Shown here: one piece after another, positions 8,390 to 18,108 of the stretch
Numbering within the stretch: position 1 is the stretch's first letter
Layout: each line of letters begins with the position of its first letter
NCBI GenBank assembly: GCA_964450435.1
Contig: CAYVCX010000006.1
Coordinates: 1-64,000 of the forward strand
Direction: 5' to 3'
From: SKLM01 sp964450435
GTDB lineage: Bacteria > Chloroflexota > Anaerolineae > B4-G1
Length of the DNA stretch: 64,000 nt
Notes under the pieces: model-generated
The model's input: the letters and a program-made list of their open reading frames with translations, nothing else
The model's database searches: none
Told to the model about the DNA's origin: nothing
Position numbers and translations under genes: made by a program

Positions 8390-10294
8390 CTACTGTGTGA
8401 CCTCAATCTCGGCGACGAGAATGCTGTTTGCCTCGTGACTCGTCGAACCCGGATCGACTACCGGAAGCCGCTCACCAGGCTGACCTTGAGGGTAGATGCC
8501 AGTACGCACCTGGTAGCGACCGGCCGGCGTCCCGGCGGGGACGGTCAGTTGATGAGGATCGACGATGGCGATTCCCGGGATCCACTCAGTAGTCGGAAGA
8601 TGGGGCTGCCTGTCGTCCTGGGTCACCAGATTCCCACCCGGTCCGATGAGGTGAACAAAGACCACGTAGGACTGATCGAGCTGCTCGATGGCCTGCCACC
8701 GGAGTGCGACGCCGAGAATCCTGCCGTGTCGTACAGAACGCTGCTGGAGCACCGCGCCGTCCAGGAGAATCCTGTGGTCGAGGTTGGCGGCCAGGGCGAT
8801 GTGGGATCCAGTGCTCACCGTCAGAGTGACCGAACTACCGGAGCGGATGGTGGTATCTGCCTCCGGCTGTTGAGCCACTACTCGTCCCTCGGGATCGCCG
8901 CTCCAGGTCTCCTCAATCACCACCTGCAGTCCCATAGACTCCAAACCTGCCCGCATCTCCTCCACCGGCCGCCCAACCACGTCGGGCATGGTCAGCTCCC
9001 GGCTGGGCCCACTGACGACGACCCTGATGGTTGAGTCGATGGGCGCGTCCTCGCCCGAGGGCGGATCCTGCTCGATCACAATGCCCTCTTGAACGCCCAG
9101 GGCCTCACGTTCCTCGACGACATACAGCTCCAGGCCGGTGCGTCGGAGCAAGTCTCGCGCCTCATCGACTGGCCTGTCCACAACCCGCGGCACGGTGACC
9201 AGCACCGTCTCTTGGGCGCGGGTAACCAGCGGCGCAGGTGTGGTCGTGGGTTGCACGATGGGCATAGCGGCGTACGACTGATAGACCAGCCACCACAGTG
9301 GGATCAGACCCAGGACCGCGACGAAGGCGATGACGCCCAATACCCAGGCCAGTGCTTCGGAGTCAAAGGGTAGCTTCTGCATTGTGACCGGCTCATCTCC
9401 GGGTGGCTCGTTCTCGCGATGGTCGGCCGCCGAGGGAGACATCACAGATGGCTGCCAGCCCGTGGGCTGTTCCACCTGCAGCTGATACTCCTCCAGGACG
9501 TGAAGCAACTGCTCGGCCGTACGGTAACGGGCCGAGGGCTCCTTGGACAGCACCTTGCGGACGATCCACTCCAGCCGAGGAGGTACGTGAGGATTGTGCG
9601 CGGTCAGGGGCGGTGGCTCCTCTCGCAGATGCTTCATAGCGAGGGCTGTTGGATTGTCGGCCTGGAAGGGCGGCGATCCGGCCAGCATCTCGTACATCAC
9701 GACGCCGATGCTGTAGACGTCGGAGGCTGGGGTCGGAGGGTCGCCCGCTGCCTGCTCCGGGGCGAAGTAGATCGGGCTGCCCCAGACCGTGTCGGAGTCG
9801 GTGAGACTTGATTCGGACAGGGCCCGGGCGATACCGAAGTCGACCACCTTGGCGCGTCCATCCCGGGTGAGCAGGACATTCTGAGGTTTGAGATCGCGGT
9901 GAATGACCCCGGCTCGGTGCGCGTGACCCACGCCAGCAGAGATCTGCATCGCGATGTCCAGGGCTTCAGCGACCGTGAGACGACCTTGTTGACGGATAAG
10001 GGTCTTGAGATCCTGACCGTCGACGTACTCCATCACGATGTAGTGCCGGTCGGTATCCTTCCCTACATCGAAGACGGTGACGATGTTGGTGTGATCCAGG
10101 TTGGCAGCGGCACGAGCCTCGCGCTGAAAGCGTTCCAGGAACTCTGGATCGCTGGCGAAGCGCTGACGCAGCACCTTCACCGCCACGCGGCGCTCCAGCA
10201 GCATGTCCAGGCCTCTGTATACCACCGCCATCCCGCCGGAGCCGATGCAGACCAGCAGGCGATATCGCTCGTTTAGCTTGACGTTCTCCATCAT
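8390..10294 (-). CDS. Serine/threonine protein kinase with PASTA domains
   Basis: A transmembrane Hanks-type kinase of the PknB/StkP class. The kinase domain covers about residues 10-270, with glycine loop IGSGGMAVVYRG, catalytic Lys40, HRDLKPQN (132-139) and DFG (152-154). A linker, one membrane helix (about 315-340) and a Thr/Pro spacer follow. Two PASTA repeats then begin with VPRVVDRPVDEARDLL and MPDVVGRPVEEMRAGL; such repeats bind peptidoglycan fragments or lipid II. The last 130 or so residues form an additional beta-rich extracellular domain (VFVHLIGPGGNLVTQDD, then YQVRTGIYPQG) that resembles a module I associate with Chloroflexi membrane proteins and is absent from textbook PknB. AGGAG upstream supports the start, and a consensus promoter lies at 10340-10368. 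Confidence 0.93.
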   Translation of the reverse strand: MMENVKLNERYRLLVCIGSGGMAVVYRGLDMLLERRVAVKVLRQRFASDPEFLERFQREARAAANLDHTNIVTVFDVGKDTDRHYIVMEYVDGQDLKTLIRQQGRLTVAEALDIAMQISAGVGHAHRAGVIHRDLKPQNVLLTRDGRAKVVDFGIARALSESSLTDSDTVWGSPIYFAPEQAAGDPPTPASDVYSIGVVMYEMLAGSPPFQADNPTALAMKHLREEPPPLTAHNPHVPPRLEWIVRKVLSKEPSARYRTAEQLLHVLEEYQLQVEQPTGWQPSVMSPSAADHRENEPPGDEPVTMQKLPFDSEALAWVLGVIAFVAVLGLIPLWWLVYQSYAAMPIVQPTTTPAPLVTRAQETVLVTVPRVVDRPVDEARDLLRRTGLELYVVEEREALGVQEGIVIEQDPPSGEDAPIDSTIRVVVSGPSRELTMPDVVGRPVEEMRAGLESMGLQVVIEETWSGDPEGRVVAQQPEADTTIRSGSSVTLTVSTGSHIALAANLDHRILLDGAVLQQRSVRHGRILGVALRWQAIEQLDQSYVVFVHLIGPGGNLVTQDDRQPHLPTTEWIPGIAIVDPHQLTVPAGTPAGRYQVRTGIYPQGQPGERLPVVDPGSTSHEANSILVAEIEVTQ

Positions 10295-10339
10295 ATACCG
10301 GTCGCTCCTGTACGGAGAGACTGACTTTACTGTGAGGCT

Positions 10340-10368
10340 ATTGTACTCGGAATGAATGGCTTGGGCAA
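10340..10368 (-). promoter_or_regulatory. Promoter for the PASTA kinase
   Basis: On the minus strand TTGCCC (10363-10368), a 17-bp spacer and TACAAT (10340-10345) form a good sigma-70 promoter with a leader of roughly 40 nt. Confidence 0.65.
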
Positions 10369-10385
10369 GGGCGGGGGGCCGAGAA

Positions 10386-10421
10386 GCTTACGGCAGCGCC
10401 TTCGATACCACTGCCGTAAGC
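10386..10421. repeat. Perfect inverted repeat in a gene-less region
   Basis: GCTTACGGCAG (10386-10396) and CTGCCGTAAGC (10411-10421) form an 11-bp perfect inverted repeat with a 14-nt loop and no T tract. It sits 18 bp upstream of the kinase -35 box. Nothing else is recognised in the gene-less stretch 10369-10788 between the kinase promoter and the end of trpA. Confidence 0.55.
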
Positions 10422-10788
10422 GACCCGGGCCGCGATGCCTGTCGAATGTCGAGGATCAACGGCGTGCTGAAGCTCGCTTGAGCCCACTCAACGAGATCGC
10501 CTGCGCAATGTCAGCCTCAACAGAGAACTGGTCACGGAGACCCCAGAAAGTAGACAGGACGTTTGGTCCGCTCGACCAAACCACTGTGGACGGTCTCTCC
10601 CTGCGGCGCAGGGATTGCGCACGCGGCAGCGGCTGCCTGGGGGAGCCCGTGGTGGAGGTCAGGACTGGATAGTGTCCACCGAATGGGCCCTTGCCTTTGG
10701 CCAAAGAAGGCTCCTGGATGCTGTCTCGTTCGTCCTGCCGTGGCACCCAGGTCAGTATTGCCGCTCGCGTCTCACCTTGCCGTGCCTT

Positions 10789-11601
10789 CTATCCGTCCCG
10801 GAGTGTTGCTTTCCTGAGCGCAGCCACGAAAGCACGAACCCTATCGGCTCCGCCTGGGCCTGCTGCCTGTCGCAGCAGCGCGCTGCCGACGATAACTCCA
10901 TCTGCCACAGCAGCCACCCGAGCGGCCTGCTCGGGCCCGGCGATACCGAACCCCACCGCCAGCGGCTTGTCGGTCTCGGCCCGCACTCGTTCGACAAAGG
11001 AGCTCAAGTCAGCGGGCAGGCGGTCGCGAGCGCCGGTGACCCCGGTGACGGAGACCAGATAGACGAATCCTCGCGACCGTGCGGTCACGAGACGAACCCG
11101 CTCCGGGGGACTGGTGGGGGCCAGCAGGTGGACCTGGGCCAGGCCCCGGTCGTGGCACGCCTGCTGCAGCCCATCTGCCTCTCCCGGGGGCAGGTCCGGC
11201 ACGATGAGGCCGTCGACGCCGATCTCGCAGCACGCGGTGCAGAAGGCCTCCTCTCCGTAGGCCAGGATGGGATTATAGTACCCCATAAGAAGGAAGGGCG
11301 TCGTGATGGCGCGCCCCCGCAACTCCGCGGCTATCTCCAGGCATCGCCTGACCGTCATCCCCTGCTGCAGCGCGACGTGGGTGGCGCGCTGGACGGTGGG
11401 GCCGTCGGCGAGCGGGTCAGAGAACGGAATGCCGAGCTCGAGGAGGTCTGCCCCGCCCTCGATCGCGGCCTCCACGAACGACAGGGAGTGTCTTGGTGTG
11501 GGATAGCCCAGGGTGAGGTACGGCATCACCGCAGCGCGGTGCTCGGCCCGGGCACGCCGGAAGGCGTCTCTGATCCGCTGGGTGCCGGTGCGCGCATTCA
11601 T
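10789..11601 (-). CDS. trpA: Tryptophan synthase alpha subunit
   Basis: TrpA cleaves indole-3-glycerol phosphate to indole and glyceraldehyde 3-phosphate, and passes indole through a tunnel to TrpB. The TIM-barrel shows the catalytic Glu in [21 protein letters not shown], the loop Asp further on, and the phosphate-binding [12 protein letters not shown] segment. Length (270) is normal. Its start overlaps the trpB stop by four bases (ATGA), implying translational coupling in the trpEGDCFBA operon, of which it is the last gene. Confidence 0.96.
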   Translation of the reverse strand: MNARTGTQRIRDAFRRARAEHRAAVMPYLTLGYPTPRHSLSFVEAAIEGGADLLELGIPFSDPLADGPTVQRATHVALQQGMTVRRCLEIAAELRGRAITTPFLLMGYYNPILAYGEEAFCTACCEIGVDGLIVPDLPPGEADGLQQACHDRGLAQVHLLAPTSPPERVRLVTARSRGFVYLVSVTGVTGARDRLPADLSSFVERVRAETDKPLAVGFGIAGPEQAARVAAVADGVIVGSALLRQAAGPGGADRVRAFVAALRKATLRDG

Positions 11602-12833
11602 TTCTCACGCCCCCTCCGCGCCCCGGCAACGATGTCGAGATCCTTGTCACCCCGGCCGGAGAGGTTGACGAGAACGATCTCGTCGGGGTGCATCCTCCTG
11701 GCCCGCTTGATGGCCTCCGCCACGGCGTGGGCTGACTCGAGGGCAGGAATGATACCCTCGAGCTGACAGAGGATCTCGAAAGCGTCCAGCGCCTCACTGT
11801 CCGTGGCGCAGGTATACGTCGTCCGTCGGAGATCCCGCAGATAGCTGTGCTCGGGTCCGACGGCGGGATAGTCGAGCCCCGCAGAGATGGAATGAGTGGG
11901 TAGAATCTGGCCGTCCTGGTCCTGCAACACGAACGTGCGCGTGCCGTGCAGCACACCGACCCGCCCTCTGTCGGGGTCGGCGAATCGTGCAGCGTGCCTC
12001 CCCGCGCCCACGCCCGTACCCCCGCCCTCGACTCCCACCAGCTTCACCGGGTCATTGCGGAAGGCATGGAAGAGGCCGATGGCATTGGACCCGCCCCCCA
12101 CACAGGCGATCAGCACACGGGGCAGCCGCCCGCGCTCCTCCAGGATCTGGGCTCGAGCCTCGTGCCCGATGACAGCCTGGAAGTCGCGCACCATCATCGG
12201 GTAGGGGTGCGGGCCGAGGACGGAGCCCAGCAGGTAATGGGTGTGGCGTACGTTGGTCACCCAGTCGCGAATGGCCTCGTTGATGGCGTCTTTGAGCGTG
12301 CGGCTGCCGGCGTCCACAGGCCGGACCTCGGCCCCCAGCAACTCCATCCGGGCCACGTTGGGCGCCTGGCGCCGGATGTCCTCGCTGCCCATGTAGACGA
12401 CGCACTCCATATCCAGGAGCGCGGCGGCGGTGGCCGTGGCGACGCCGTGCTGTCCCGCCCCTGTCTCGGCCACCAGGCGCCGCTTGCCCATGCGTTGGGC
12501 CAGGAGGCTCTGTCCCAGGGTGTTGTTGATCTTGTGCGCCCCGGTGTGGGCCAGATCCTCCCGCTTCAGGTAGATTGGGGCGCCTCCACAGTACTCGGTC
12601 AGCCGCGAGGCGAGGGTGAGCGGCGTCGGCCGCCCCACGTAATCGTGCAGGAGGTCGTGGAATTCACGGTCGAACGTGGCGTCCGCGCGTGCCTGGGCGT
12701 AGGCGTCCTCCAACTCTTGCAGAGCCGGGATAAGGGTCTCCGGCACGAACCTTCCGCCGTAGGCGCCGAAGTAGCCTCTTTCGTCCGGCAGGGTGGTGGT
12801 CGCAGGTCGTGCTGCGGCTTTTGCCTCTGTCAT
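11598..12833 (-). CDS. trpB: Tryptophan synthase beta subunit
   Basis: TrpB is the PLP enzyme that joins indole and serine to tryptophan. The PLP lysine is in [19 protein letters not shown], and the phosphate-binding glycine loop is [10 protein letters not shown]. The catalytic Glu lies in the preceding [10 protein letters not shown] region. I place the start at ATG 12833 (411 residues, as in the family). A GGAGG lies 12 nt upstream, longer than ideal, and the open frame extends to 12935 without a better site. The 165-bp space between trpF and trpB is the only sizeable gap inside the operon, and I see no gene there. It overlaps trpA by four bases. Confidence 0.96.
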   Translation of the reverse strand: MTEAKAAARPATTTLPDERGYFGAYGGRFVPETLIPALQELEDAYAQARADATFDREFHDLLHDYVGRPTPLTLASRLTEYCGGAPIYLKREDLAHTGAHKINNTLGQSLLAQRMGKRRLVAETGAGQHGVATATAAALLDMECVVYMGSEDIRRQAPNVARMELLGAEVRPVDAGSRTLKDAINEAIRDWVTNVRHTHYLLGSVLGPHPYPMMVRDFQAVIGHEARAQILEERGRLPRVLIACVGGGSNAIGLFHAFRNDPVKLVGVEGGGTGVGAGRHAARFADPDRGRVGVLHGTRTFVLQDQDGQILPTHSISAGLDYPAVGPEHSYLRDLRRTTYTCATDSEALDAFEILCQLEGIIPALESAHAVAEAIKRARRMHPDEIVLVNLSGRGDKDLDIVAGARRGREK

Positions 12834-12998
12834 TGAACTGTCAATCCTCCGATCATAGTGGTTCGGATGAGCCACCAAGGGCGAGCTCGGGACGCGGTGA
12901 GGAGGCACCTCGCCTCCGCACGCTGCCGGGCGCACTCACCGGCAGGGCAGTTCCTCCGAGCTGTCCGAAACCCCGGCGGGTGGACAAGTGTGGGGAGT

Positions 12999-13706
12999 CT
13001 AGCGCCACCTGGGCGCCTCTGTCGCCGGGTCGGCATCATCGGGTGGCTGCACGCCAGACCGAACCCGTTCATCAGACATGCCCCCTTTCGCCGCGGCGAC
13101 GAACAGCTCCAGCTTGTGGTGATCCTTCCGTCCCGGCCTGGCCTCGACTCCGCTGGCGGCGTCCACGCCCCAGGGATGGACGACATTCACAGCCCGGGCC
13201 ACGTTCTCCGGTGTCAGACCGCCAGCGAGCAGAATTGGCCCGCAGGGTCTGGCTGCCACAGCTAACTCCCAGTCGAAGGTGTGGCCTGTGCCCCCGTGTT
13301 GATGACCAACGTAGGCATCCAACAGGAATGCAGTGGGGCGATAGCGCTCCATCTCTTCCAGGAAAGCCCCGTCGCGGACCCGGAAAGCCTTGAAGACATC
13401 CAGCCTGTTCTCGATCAGCGCTTCGACCGCCTCGGGCGGCTCGCCCCCGTGTAGCTGGACCACATTCAGGCGGCAGCGGTCGGCAATCCGACGGATTCGC
13501 TCCAGGTGCTCGTCGACGAAGACTCCCACGGCGCGGAGGACGGGCGATACCCGCCGTGCCTGCTCGATGACCTTCTGGGCTCTCCGGGGCGTGATGGAGC
13601 GAGGGCTGGGTGGGTAGAAGATGAAGCCGAGGAGGTCAGCCCCGGCTTGGGCGGCGGCGACGCCATCGGCTGGGTTGGTAATGCCGCAGATCTTGACCTG
13701 AGTCAC
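12999..13706 (-). CDS. trpF: Phosphoribosylanthranilate isomerase
   Basis: TrpF converts N-(5-phosphoribosyl)anthranilate to the carboxyphenylamino-deoxyribulose phosphate. The N-terminal VKICGITNPADG carries the catalytic Cys, the general-acid Asp is in FLLDAYVGHQHGGTGHTFDW, and the phosphate loop is in ILLAGGLTPENV. At 235 residues it is longer than usual (about 205) because of a polar, disordered-looking C-terminal tail of about 25 residues. The start is GTG at 13706, overlapping the trpC stop as GTGA, so translation is coupled. Confidence 0.95.
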   Translation of the reverse strand: MTQVKICGITNPADGVAAAQAGADLLGFIFYPPSPRSITPRRAQKVIEQARRVSPVLRAVGVFVDEHLERIRRIADRCRLNVVQLHGGEPPEAVEALIENRLDVFKAFRVRDGAFLEEMERYRPTAFLLDAYVGHQHGGTGHTFDWELAVAARPCGPILLAGGLTPENVARAVNVVHPWGVDAASGVEARPGRKDHHKLELFVAAAKGGMSDERVRSGVQPPDDADPATEAPRWR

Positions 13707-14491
13707 TGCGACCCCCCTGCCACCAACTCGCGCACCCTGGCCCCCGGATCCGTGGCTGTGACCAGGGCCTCACCGACCAACACAGCATCGGCCCCCATTT
13801 CCCTCAGCCGTTGGACGTCTGCAGCGGTGCGGACGCCGCTCTCGGCGACGGCGACGACGTTGTCCGGCACGAGGGCACGGAGACGGCCAAAGGTGCTCAG
13901 ATCGACGCTGAAGTCACACAGATCGCGGTTGTTGATGCCGATGACGCGAGGTTCGAGAGGGAGCACGCGTTCCATCTCCTCCTCGTCGTGCACCTCCACG
14001 AGCGCAGTCATCTCCAACTCCCGGGAGAGCGCCATAAGCTCCGCCAGCGACGCGTCGGAGAGCACGGCGGCAATGAGCAGCAGCGCGTCGGCGCCGAAAG
14101 CATAGGCCTCGTACACCTGGTAGGGATCGAAGATGAAGTCCTTGCGCAGGAGGGGGATAGGGACATCCAACCCGTGTCTGATGCCAAGCAGGTGATCCAG
14201 CTCACCCCGGAAGAAGTGAAACTCGGTCAGCACCGAGATGGCCGCAGCCCCGTTGCTGGCATAGGTGCGGGCGAGGTCAAGGGGGCTGATGTCGCGACAA
14301 AGGAGCCCTCTAGAAGGTGATGCGCGTTTGACCTCGGCGATCAAGCCTACGTTTCTGCGACGCAGGGGAGCCACGAGGTCCAGAGGCGCTGGCAGGTCAC
14401 TGGTCACAGCTTTGAGTTCGCCGAAGGACGCCGCCTTCCGACGGGCCGCCAGGTCGCGGCGCTTCTGCGCCATGATTTCGTCGAGGATCAC
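13703..14491 (-). CDS. trpC: Indole-3-glycerol phosphate synthase
   Basis: TrpC performs the decarboxylating ring closure to indole-3-glycerol phosphate. The catalytic Lys/Glu elements are visible in IAEVKRASPSRG, in PLLRKDFIFDPYQVYEA and in the ELEMTALVEVHD strand, with phosphate-binding VAVAESGVRTAADV near the end. Length (262) is normal. It starts at GTG, overlapping the trpD stop by four bases, and overlaps trpF at the other end in the same way. TrpC and TrpF are separate polypeptides here, not the fused enterobacterial form. Confidence 0.96.
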   Translation of the reverse strand: MILDEIMAQKRRDLAARRKAASFGELKAVTSDLPAPLDLVAPLRRRNVGLIAEVKRASPSRGLLCRDISPLDLARTYASNGAAAISVLTEFHFFRGELDHLLGIRHGLDVPIPLLRKDFIFDPYQVYEAYAFGADALLLIAAVLSDASLAELMALSRELEMTALVEVHDEEEMERVLPLEPRVIGINNRDLCDFSVDLSTFGRLRALVPDNVVAVAESGVRTAADVQRLREMGADAVLVGEALVTATDPGARVRELVAGGSQ

Positions 14492-15516
14492 AGTCTGCTC
14501 CCTCCGTTCGTCGTGTACGCGACAAGGCTGTCCAGCTTCACTCGGGCGGCACCGGAGTCGATGCTCTGAGCCGCGAGATCCAACCCGTGTGACAGATCAT
14601 CCGCTACGCCGCCGGCAACCAGAGCGGCCGAGGCGTTGAGCAGCACCACGTCCCGGCGGGGCCCAGCTTCTCCGGCCAGGACATCCCGGGCGATGGCCGC
14701 ATTCTCCTCAGGGCTCCCACCCTGGAGATCAGGAAGGGTGGCTCGGGACAGACCCAGATCCTGAGGATCCAGGCTGAACGTCTCCACGTCACCGGCCCGG
14801 AGTTGGGTTACCTTGTTGGGACCGATGGTGGAAAGCTCATCGAGGCCCCCCGCACCGTGGACGACGAAGGCAGCGCGGCTGCCCAGGGCATCCAGCACGT
14901 GGGCCATCATCTCGGTGAGGGCAGCGTCGTAAACGCCCAGCACCTGCGCCTGGGCTCCGGCAGGGTTCGTTAGGGGCCCGAGAACGTTGAAGACGGTTCG
15001 CACGCCCATCTCGCGCCGTGGCCCGACGGCGTGCTTCATCGCCGGGTGGAGATGTGGCGCGTAGAGGAACCCGATCCCCACCGCGTCGATACAAGCAGCG
15101 ATGTCCCGCGGTGAGAGGTCGAGGTTGACGCCCAGGGCCTCCAAGACGTCGGCGCTGCCGCACTCGCTGGACACGGATCGATTCCCGTGCTTGGCGACCG
15201 GCAACCCTGCTCCGGCGACCACAAAGGCAGCTACGGTGGAGATGTTGAAGGTGCCGCTTCCGTCTCCTCCAGTGCCGCAGGTGTCGATTACGAAGGGACA
15301 GCGCGGCTGGATGGAGATGGCGTTCTGGCGCATGGCGCGCGCGAAGCCCGCCACTTCCTTCACTGTCTCGCCCTTCAGGCGTAGCGCGATGAGGAATCCG
15401 CCGATCTGAGCCGGGGTGGCTTTGCCCTCCATGACCTGCTCCATCACGGCTTCGGCCTCGGTTTCGGTCAAGCTCTTACCGTCCAACGCGTGGGCGATAG
15501 CTTCCTGGATGTTCAT
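14488..15516 (-). CDS. trpD: Anthranilate phosphoribosyltransferase
   Basis: TrpD transfers the phosphoribosyl group from PRPP to anthranilate. The PRPP-binding signature DTCGTGGDGSGTFNIST lies near residue 80, followed by KHGNRSVSSECGSADVLEALG and the metal-binding region. The 342-residue length is typical, and it is not fused to TrpG. Its ATG overlaps the trpG stop as ATGA, and its stop overlaps trpC. Confidence 0.96.
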   Translation of the reverse strand: MNIQEAIAHALDGKSLTETEAEAVMEQVMEGKATPAQIGGFLIALRLKGETVKEVAGFARAMRQNAISIQPRCPFVIDTCGTGGDGSGTFNISTVAAFVVAGAGLPVAKHGNRSVSSECGSADVLEALGVNLDLSPRDIAACIDAVGIGFLYAPHLHPAMKHAVGPRREMGVRTVFNVLGPLTNPAGAQAQVLGVYDAALTEMMAHVLDALGSRAAFVVHGAGGLDELSTIGPNKVTQLRAGDVETFSLDPQDLGLSRATLPDLQGGSPEENAAIARDVLAGEAGPRRDVVLLNASAALVAGGVADDLSHGLDLAAQSIDSGAARVKLDSLVAYTTNGGSRL

Positions 15517-16160
15517 TCTCCCCTCCCATTACGTTCGCTCTCAGGTGCGTCCGCAGTCCTCGAACCAGGCGGCAGGCTGCGGGGTCTTTTCGGAGTCGGC
15601 TGGATGGTCAGGAAATTGCGCAGCAGATGCTTCCCTTCGGGGGTGAGAATAGACTCCGGATGGAACTGCACACCGAACACCGGCAGCTCACGGTGGCGCA
15701 GCCCCATCAGCTCGCCCCGCGCGGTGAAAGCCGTAGGCTCCAGCGGCTCGGGAAGCGGTTGTTCGACGATCAGTGAGTGGTAGCGAGTGGCCTCAAAGGG
15801 CACTGGGAGGCCCGCAAACAGGTGCCTGCCGTCGTGGTGGATAAGCGACGTCTTGCCGTGCATCAGACGAGGGGCGCGAGTGACGCGACCGCCGAAGACC
15901 TGCCCGATGCATTGATGTCCCAGACAGATCCCAAGGATAGGGAAGTGCGGCCCCATATTGCTGACGACCTGCTGAGAGATCCCGGCGTCGTCTGGAGTCC
16001 CTGGACCAGGGGAGATGACGAGGTGACTGGGCCTAAGGGACTTGAGGTCCTCGACGGAGACCGCGTCGTTGCGGAAGACAGAGACGTCAGCGCCCAGCTC
16101 TCCGAGGTACTGGACCAGGTTATACGTAAAGCTGTCGTAGTTGTCGATCACGGCGATCAT
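15513..16160 (-). CDS. trpG: Anthranilate synthase component II (glutamine amidotransferase)
   Basis: A class I glutamine amidotransferase that supplies ammonia to TrpE. The oxyanion motif SPGPGTPDDAG, the nucleophile Cys in LGICLGHQCIGQVFGG and the His-Glu pair in FGVQFHPESILT are present. A trpG/pabA-type enzyme can also serve folate synthesis; its position between trpE and trpD points to tryptophan. It starts three bases after the trpE stop. The C-terminal 25 residues are polar and Arg/Pro-rich, beyond the family core. Confidence 0.94.
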   Translation of the reverse strand: MIAVIDNYDSFTYNLVQYLGELGADVSVFRNDAVSVEDLKSLRPSHLVISPGPGTPDDAGISQQVVSNMGPHFPILGICLGHQCIGQVFGGRVTRAPRLMHGKTSLIHHDGRHLFAGLPVPFEATRYHSLIVEQPLPEPLEPTAFTARGELMGLRHRELPVFGVQFHPESILTPEGKHLLRNFLTIQPTPKRPRSLPPGSRTADAPESERNGRGE

Positions 16161-16163
16161 CGT

Positions 16164-17660
16164 CTACACTTCCTTCTCAGCTTGCTCGGCCACGGTGATG
16201 GCTTCCAGCAGTGCCTGTGCTTTGCTGAGTGTCTCATGGTATTCCCGGGCGGGGTTCGAATCGGCCACGATCCCGGCCCCGGCCTGGACGTGGGCTACGC
16301 CAGCTTGCATCACGATGGTACGAATAGATATGCACGTGTCCAGGTTGCCCGAGTAGCCGAAGTAGCCCACCGCCCCGGCGTAAGGACCGCGTTGCTCCTG
16401 TTCCAGCTCGGCAATGATCTCCATAGCTCGTATCTTCGGCGCGCCAGAGACGGTCCCGGCGGGGAAGGCAGCCGCCATCAGGTCGAATCCATCCAGCTCT
16501 GGCCGGAGTTCGCCCTCCACGGCGGAGACGATGTGCATCACGTGAGAGTAACGCTCGATGACCATCTGCTCCGGCACACGGACGCTCCCATAGCGACATA
16601 CACGCCCCAGATCGTTGCGGCCCAAGTCCACCAGCATAATGTGTTCGGCGCGCTCTTTGGGATCGGCCAGCAGGTCCCGCGCCAGGGCGTCATCCTCGGA
16701 CGGTTCAGCGCCCCGCGGGCGGGTGCCGGCTATGGGGCGTACCTCGGCGCGGCCGTCCTCCAGACGCACCAGCATCTCGGGCGAAGAGCCGATCAGGTGG
16801 AGGTCCCCCGGGAGTTTCAGGTAGAACATGTAGGGCGAGGGGTTCATCATGCGCAGCGCGCGGTAGATGGCGAAGGGCTCAGCTTCCGTTCGCCGGGAGA
16901 GCCGTTGCGAGAGCACAGCCTGGAGGATGTCGCCAGCGCCGATGTAGTCCTTCGCCCTGCGGACCGCCGCCTCGAATCCGGGCTGCGGGAAGTTGGACTC
17001 CCACGACCCGCCGGAGGTATGCTCCGTGCTCGCGGTCCACGCCTGCTGGTCAAGCGGGCGGTTGAGGGCAGAGACGACTGCGTCTATCCTGTCTACGGCC
17101 TCCTGGTAGGCGGCCTGCGGGTTCTCGCTGTCATCCAGATGGGCGTGGGCCACCACCAGGATTCGCCGCTTGACGTGATCGAAGACCACGACGGTGTCGG
17201 TCAAGAGAAACACCGAGTCCGGGAGGCCGAGGCCTGGTCGGGGAGCGATGGGCACGCGGTCGTAGAAACGCGCTGTCTCGTACCCCAGGTACCCCACCAT
17301 GCCGCCGACGAAACGAGGCAAGCCTTCCACGCCAACGGGGCGGTAGCGGCCCAGGATGTCTCGCATGGCATCCAGCGGGTTGCCGGAGGCTGCCAACCGG
17401 CGCGTTGAGCCGTCCTCGATCAGAGAAAGCGTTCCACCGCGAGCGGTGAGGATACCGGATGGTCTCACGCCCACGAAGGAGTAGCGTCCCACGTGCTCGC
17501 CCTTGTCGACGCTCTCAAGGAGGAAGGCGGGCTGCCCGGTGCGGAGCTTCAGGAAGACGGACACTGGCGTCTCGAGATCGGCGGGCAGCTCTCGCCAGAC
17601 CGGCATCAAGTTGCCTTGTTGCGCCAGGGTCTCCACCTTTGAAAATGCTGGATGATACAT
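16164..17660 (-). CDS. trpE: Anthranilate synthase component I
   Basis: TrpE forms anthranilate from chorismate using ammonia from TrpG. The N-terminal feedback-site motif LLESVDKGEHVGRYSFVG, the chorismate-binding region GSSPEMLVRL, TRPRGAEPSEDDALA, ERAEHIMLVDLGRNDLGRV and FPAGTVSGAPKIRAMEII are all visible. ATG 17660 is chosen because GAGGAGG lies just upstream; this gives 498 residues. An in-frame extension to 17687 runs back towards the leader terminator and has no ribosome site. It is the first gene behind a T-box leader, so its expression should rise when tRNA-Trp is uncharged, in addition to feedback inhibition by tryptophan. Confidence 0.96.
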   Translation of the reverse strand: MYHPAFSKVETLAQQGNLMPVWRELPADLETPVSVFLKLRTGQPAFLLESVDKGEHVGRYSFVGVRPSGILTARGGTLSLIEDGSTRRLAASGNPLDAMRDILGRYRPVGVEGLPRFVGGMVGYLGYETARFYDRVPIAPRPGLGLPDSVFLLTDTVVVFDHVKRRILVVAHAHLDDSENPQAAYQEAVDRIDAVVSALNRPLDQQAWTASTEHTSGGSWESNFPQPGFEAAVRRAKDYIGAGDILQAVLSQRLSRRTEAEPFAIYRALRMMNPSPYMFYLKLPGDLHLIGSSPEMLVRLEDGRAEVRPIAGTRPRGAEPSEDDALARDLLADPKERAEHIMLVDLGRNDLGRVCRYGSVRVPEQMVIERYSHVMHIVSAVEGELRPELDGFDLMAAAFPAGTVSGAPKIRAMEIIAELEQEQRGPYAGAVGYFGYSGNLDTCISIRTIVMQAGVAHVQAGAGIVADSNPAREYHETLSKAQALLEAITVAEQAEKEV

Positions 17661-17696
17661 GACCGCCTCCTCTGTGTGCAACCCCATACAAGACGC

Positions 17697-18072
17697 AAAA
17701 AACCCGTCCCCATAAGGGACGGGCTCAAACCCGTGGTGCCACCCTTCTAGCCCCTCGTCGGTAGTCGAGAGGAGCCGGAGGCTGAGAATGCAAAAACCGC
17801 CGTGAGAGCAAATCTCCCAGGCGGTACTAAGCCAGCCTCACACTCAAGCAGGTACGGGATCCTCCGATGGATCCGATACCCTCACCCGCTAACGGGGGTG
17901 AACCGGCGCAGACTAGTATCACACGCGATTCCCACGCCATGTGAATTCGCCCTGCGACTCCCGAGCCCATTCGGCGCCCGCATCGGAGATCGGGTTTTCA
18001 CCTGCCCCCGACTCTCTGGACTCCTCCTCGAACGCCTACTCCTCTCGTTCGCCGTCTTTCAGATTATCAAGT
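17697..18072 (-). ncRNA. T-box leader riboswitch (Trp specifier) of the trp operon
   Basis: The minus-strand leader has the parts of a T-box, in order. An AGTA element lies near 18037-18040. The AG-bulge/distal-loop signature AGAGAGTCGG with GGTGAAAACC lies around 17990-18020. The specifier loop GAA-TGG-GCTC has TGG (Trp) at 17967-17969. The T-box AGGGTGGCACCACGGG is at 17730-17745. An intrinsic terminator has stem CCCGTCCC/GGGACGGG (17716-17723 with 17703-17710) and a run of six T (17697-17702). Uncharged tRNA-Trp should stabilise the antiterminator. Exact 5' end is inferred from the promoter. Confidence 0.93.
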
Positions 18073-18079
18073 TGAGACT

Positions 18080-18108
18080 ATGTTACTACACTTCGTTGAG
18101 GTTGTCAA
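18080..18108 (-). promoter_or_regulatory. Promoter of the trp operon
   Basis: On the minus strand a perfect TTGACA (18103-18108), a 17-bp spacer and TAACAT (18080-18085) precede the T-box leader. Confidence 0.75.

Noticed and set aside
15777..17408. Long plus-strand open frame opposite trpG/trpE
   Set aside because: It lies antisense to two clear trp genes, has no ribosome site and no recognisable domain.
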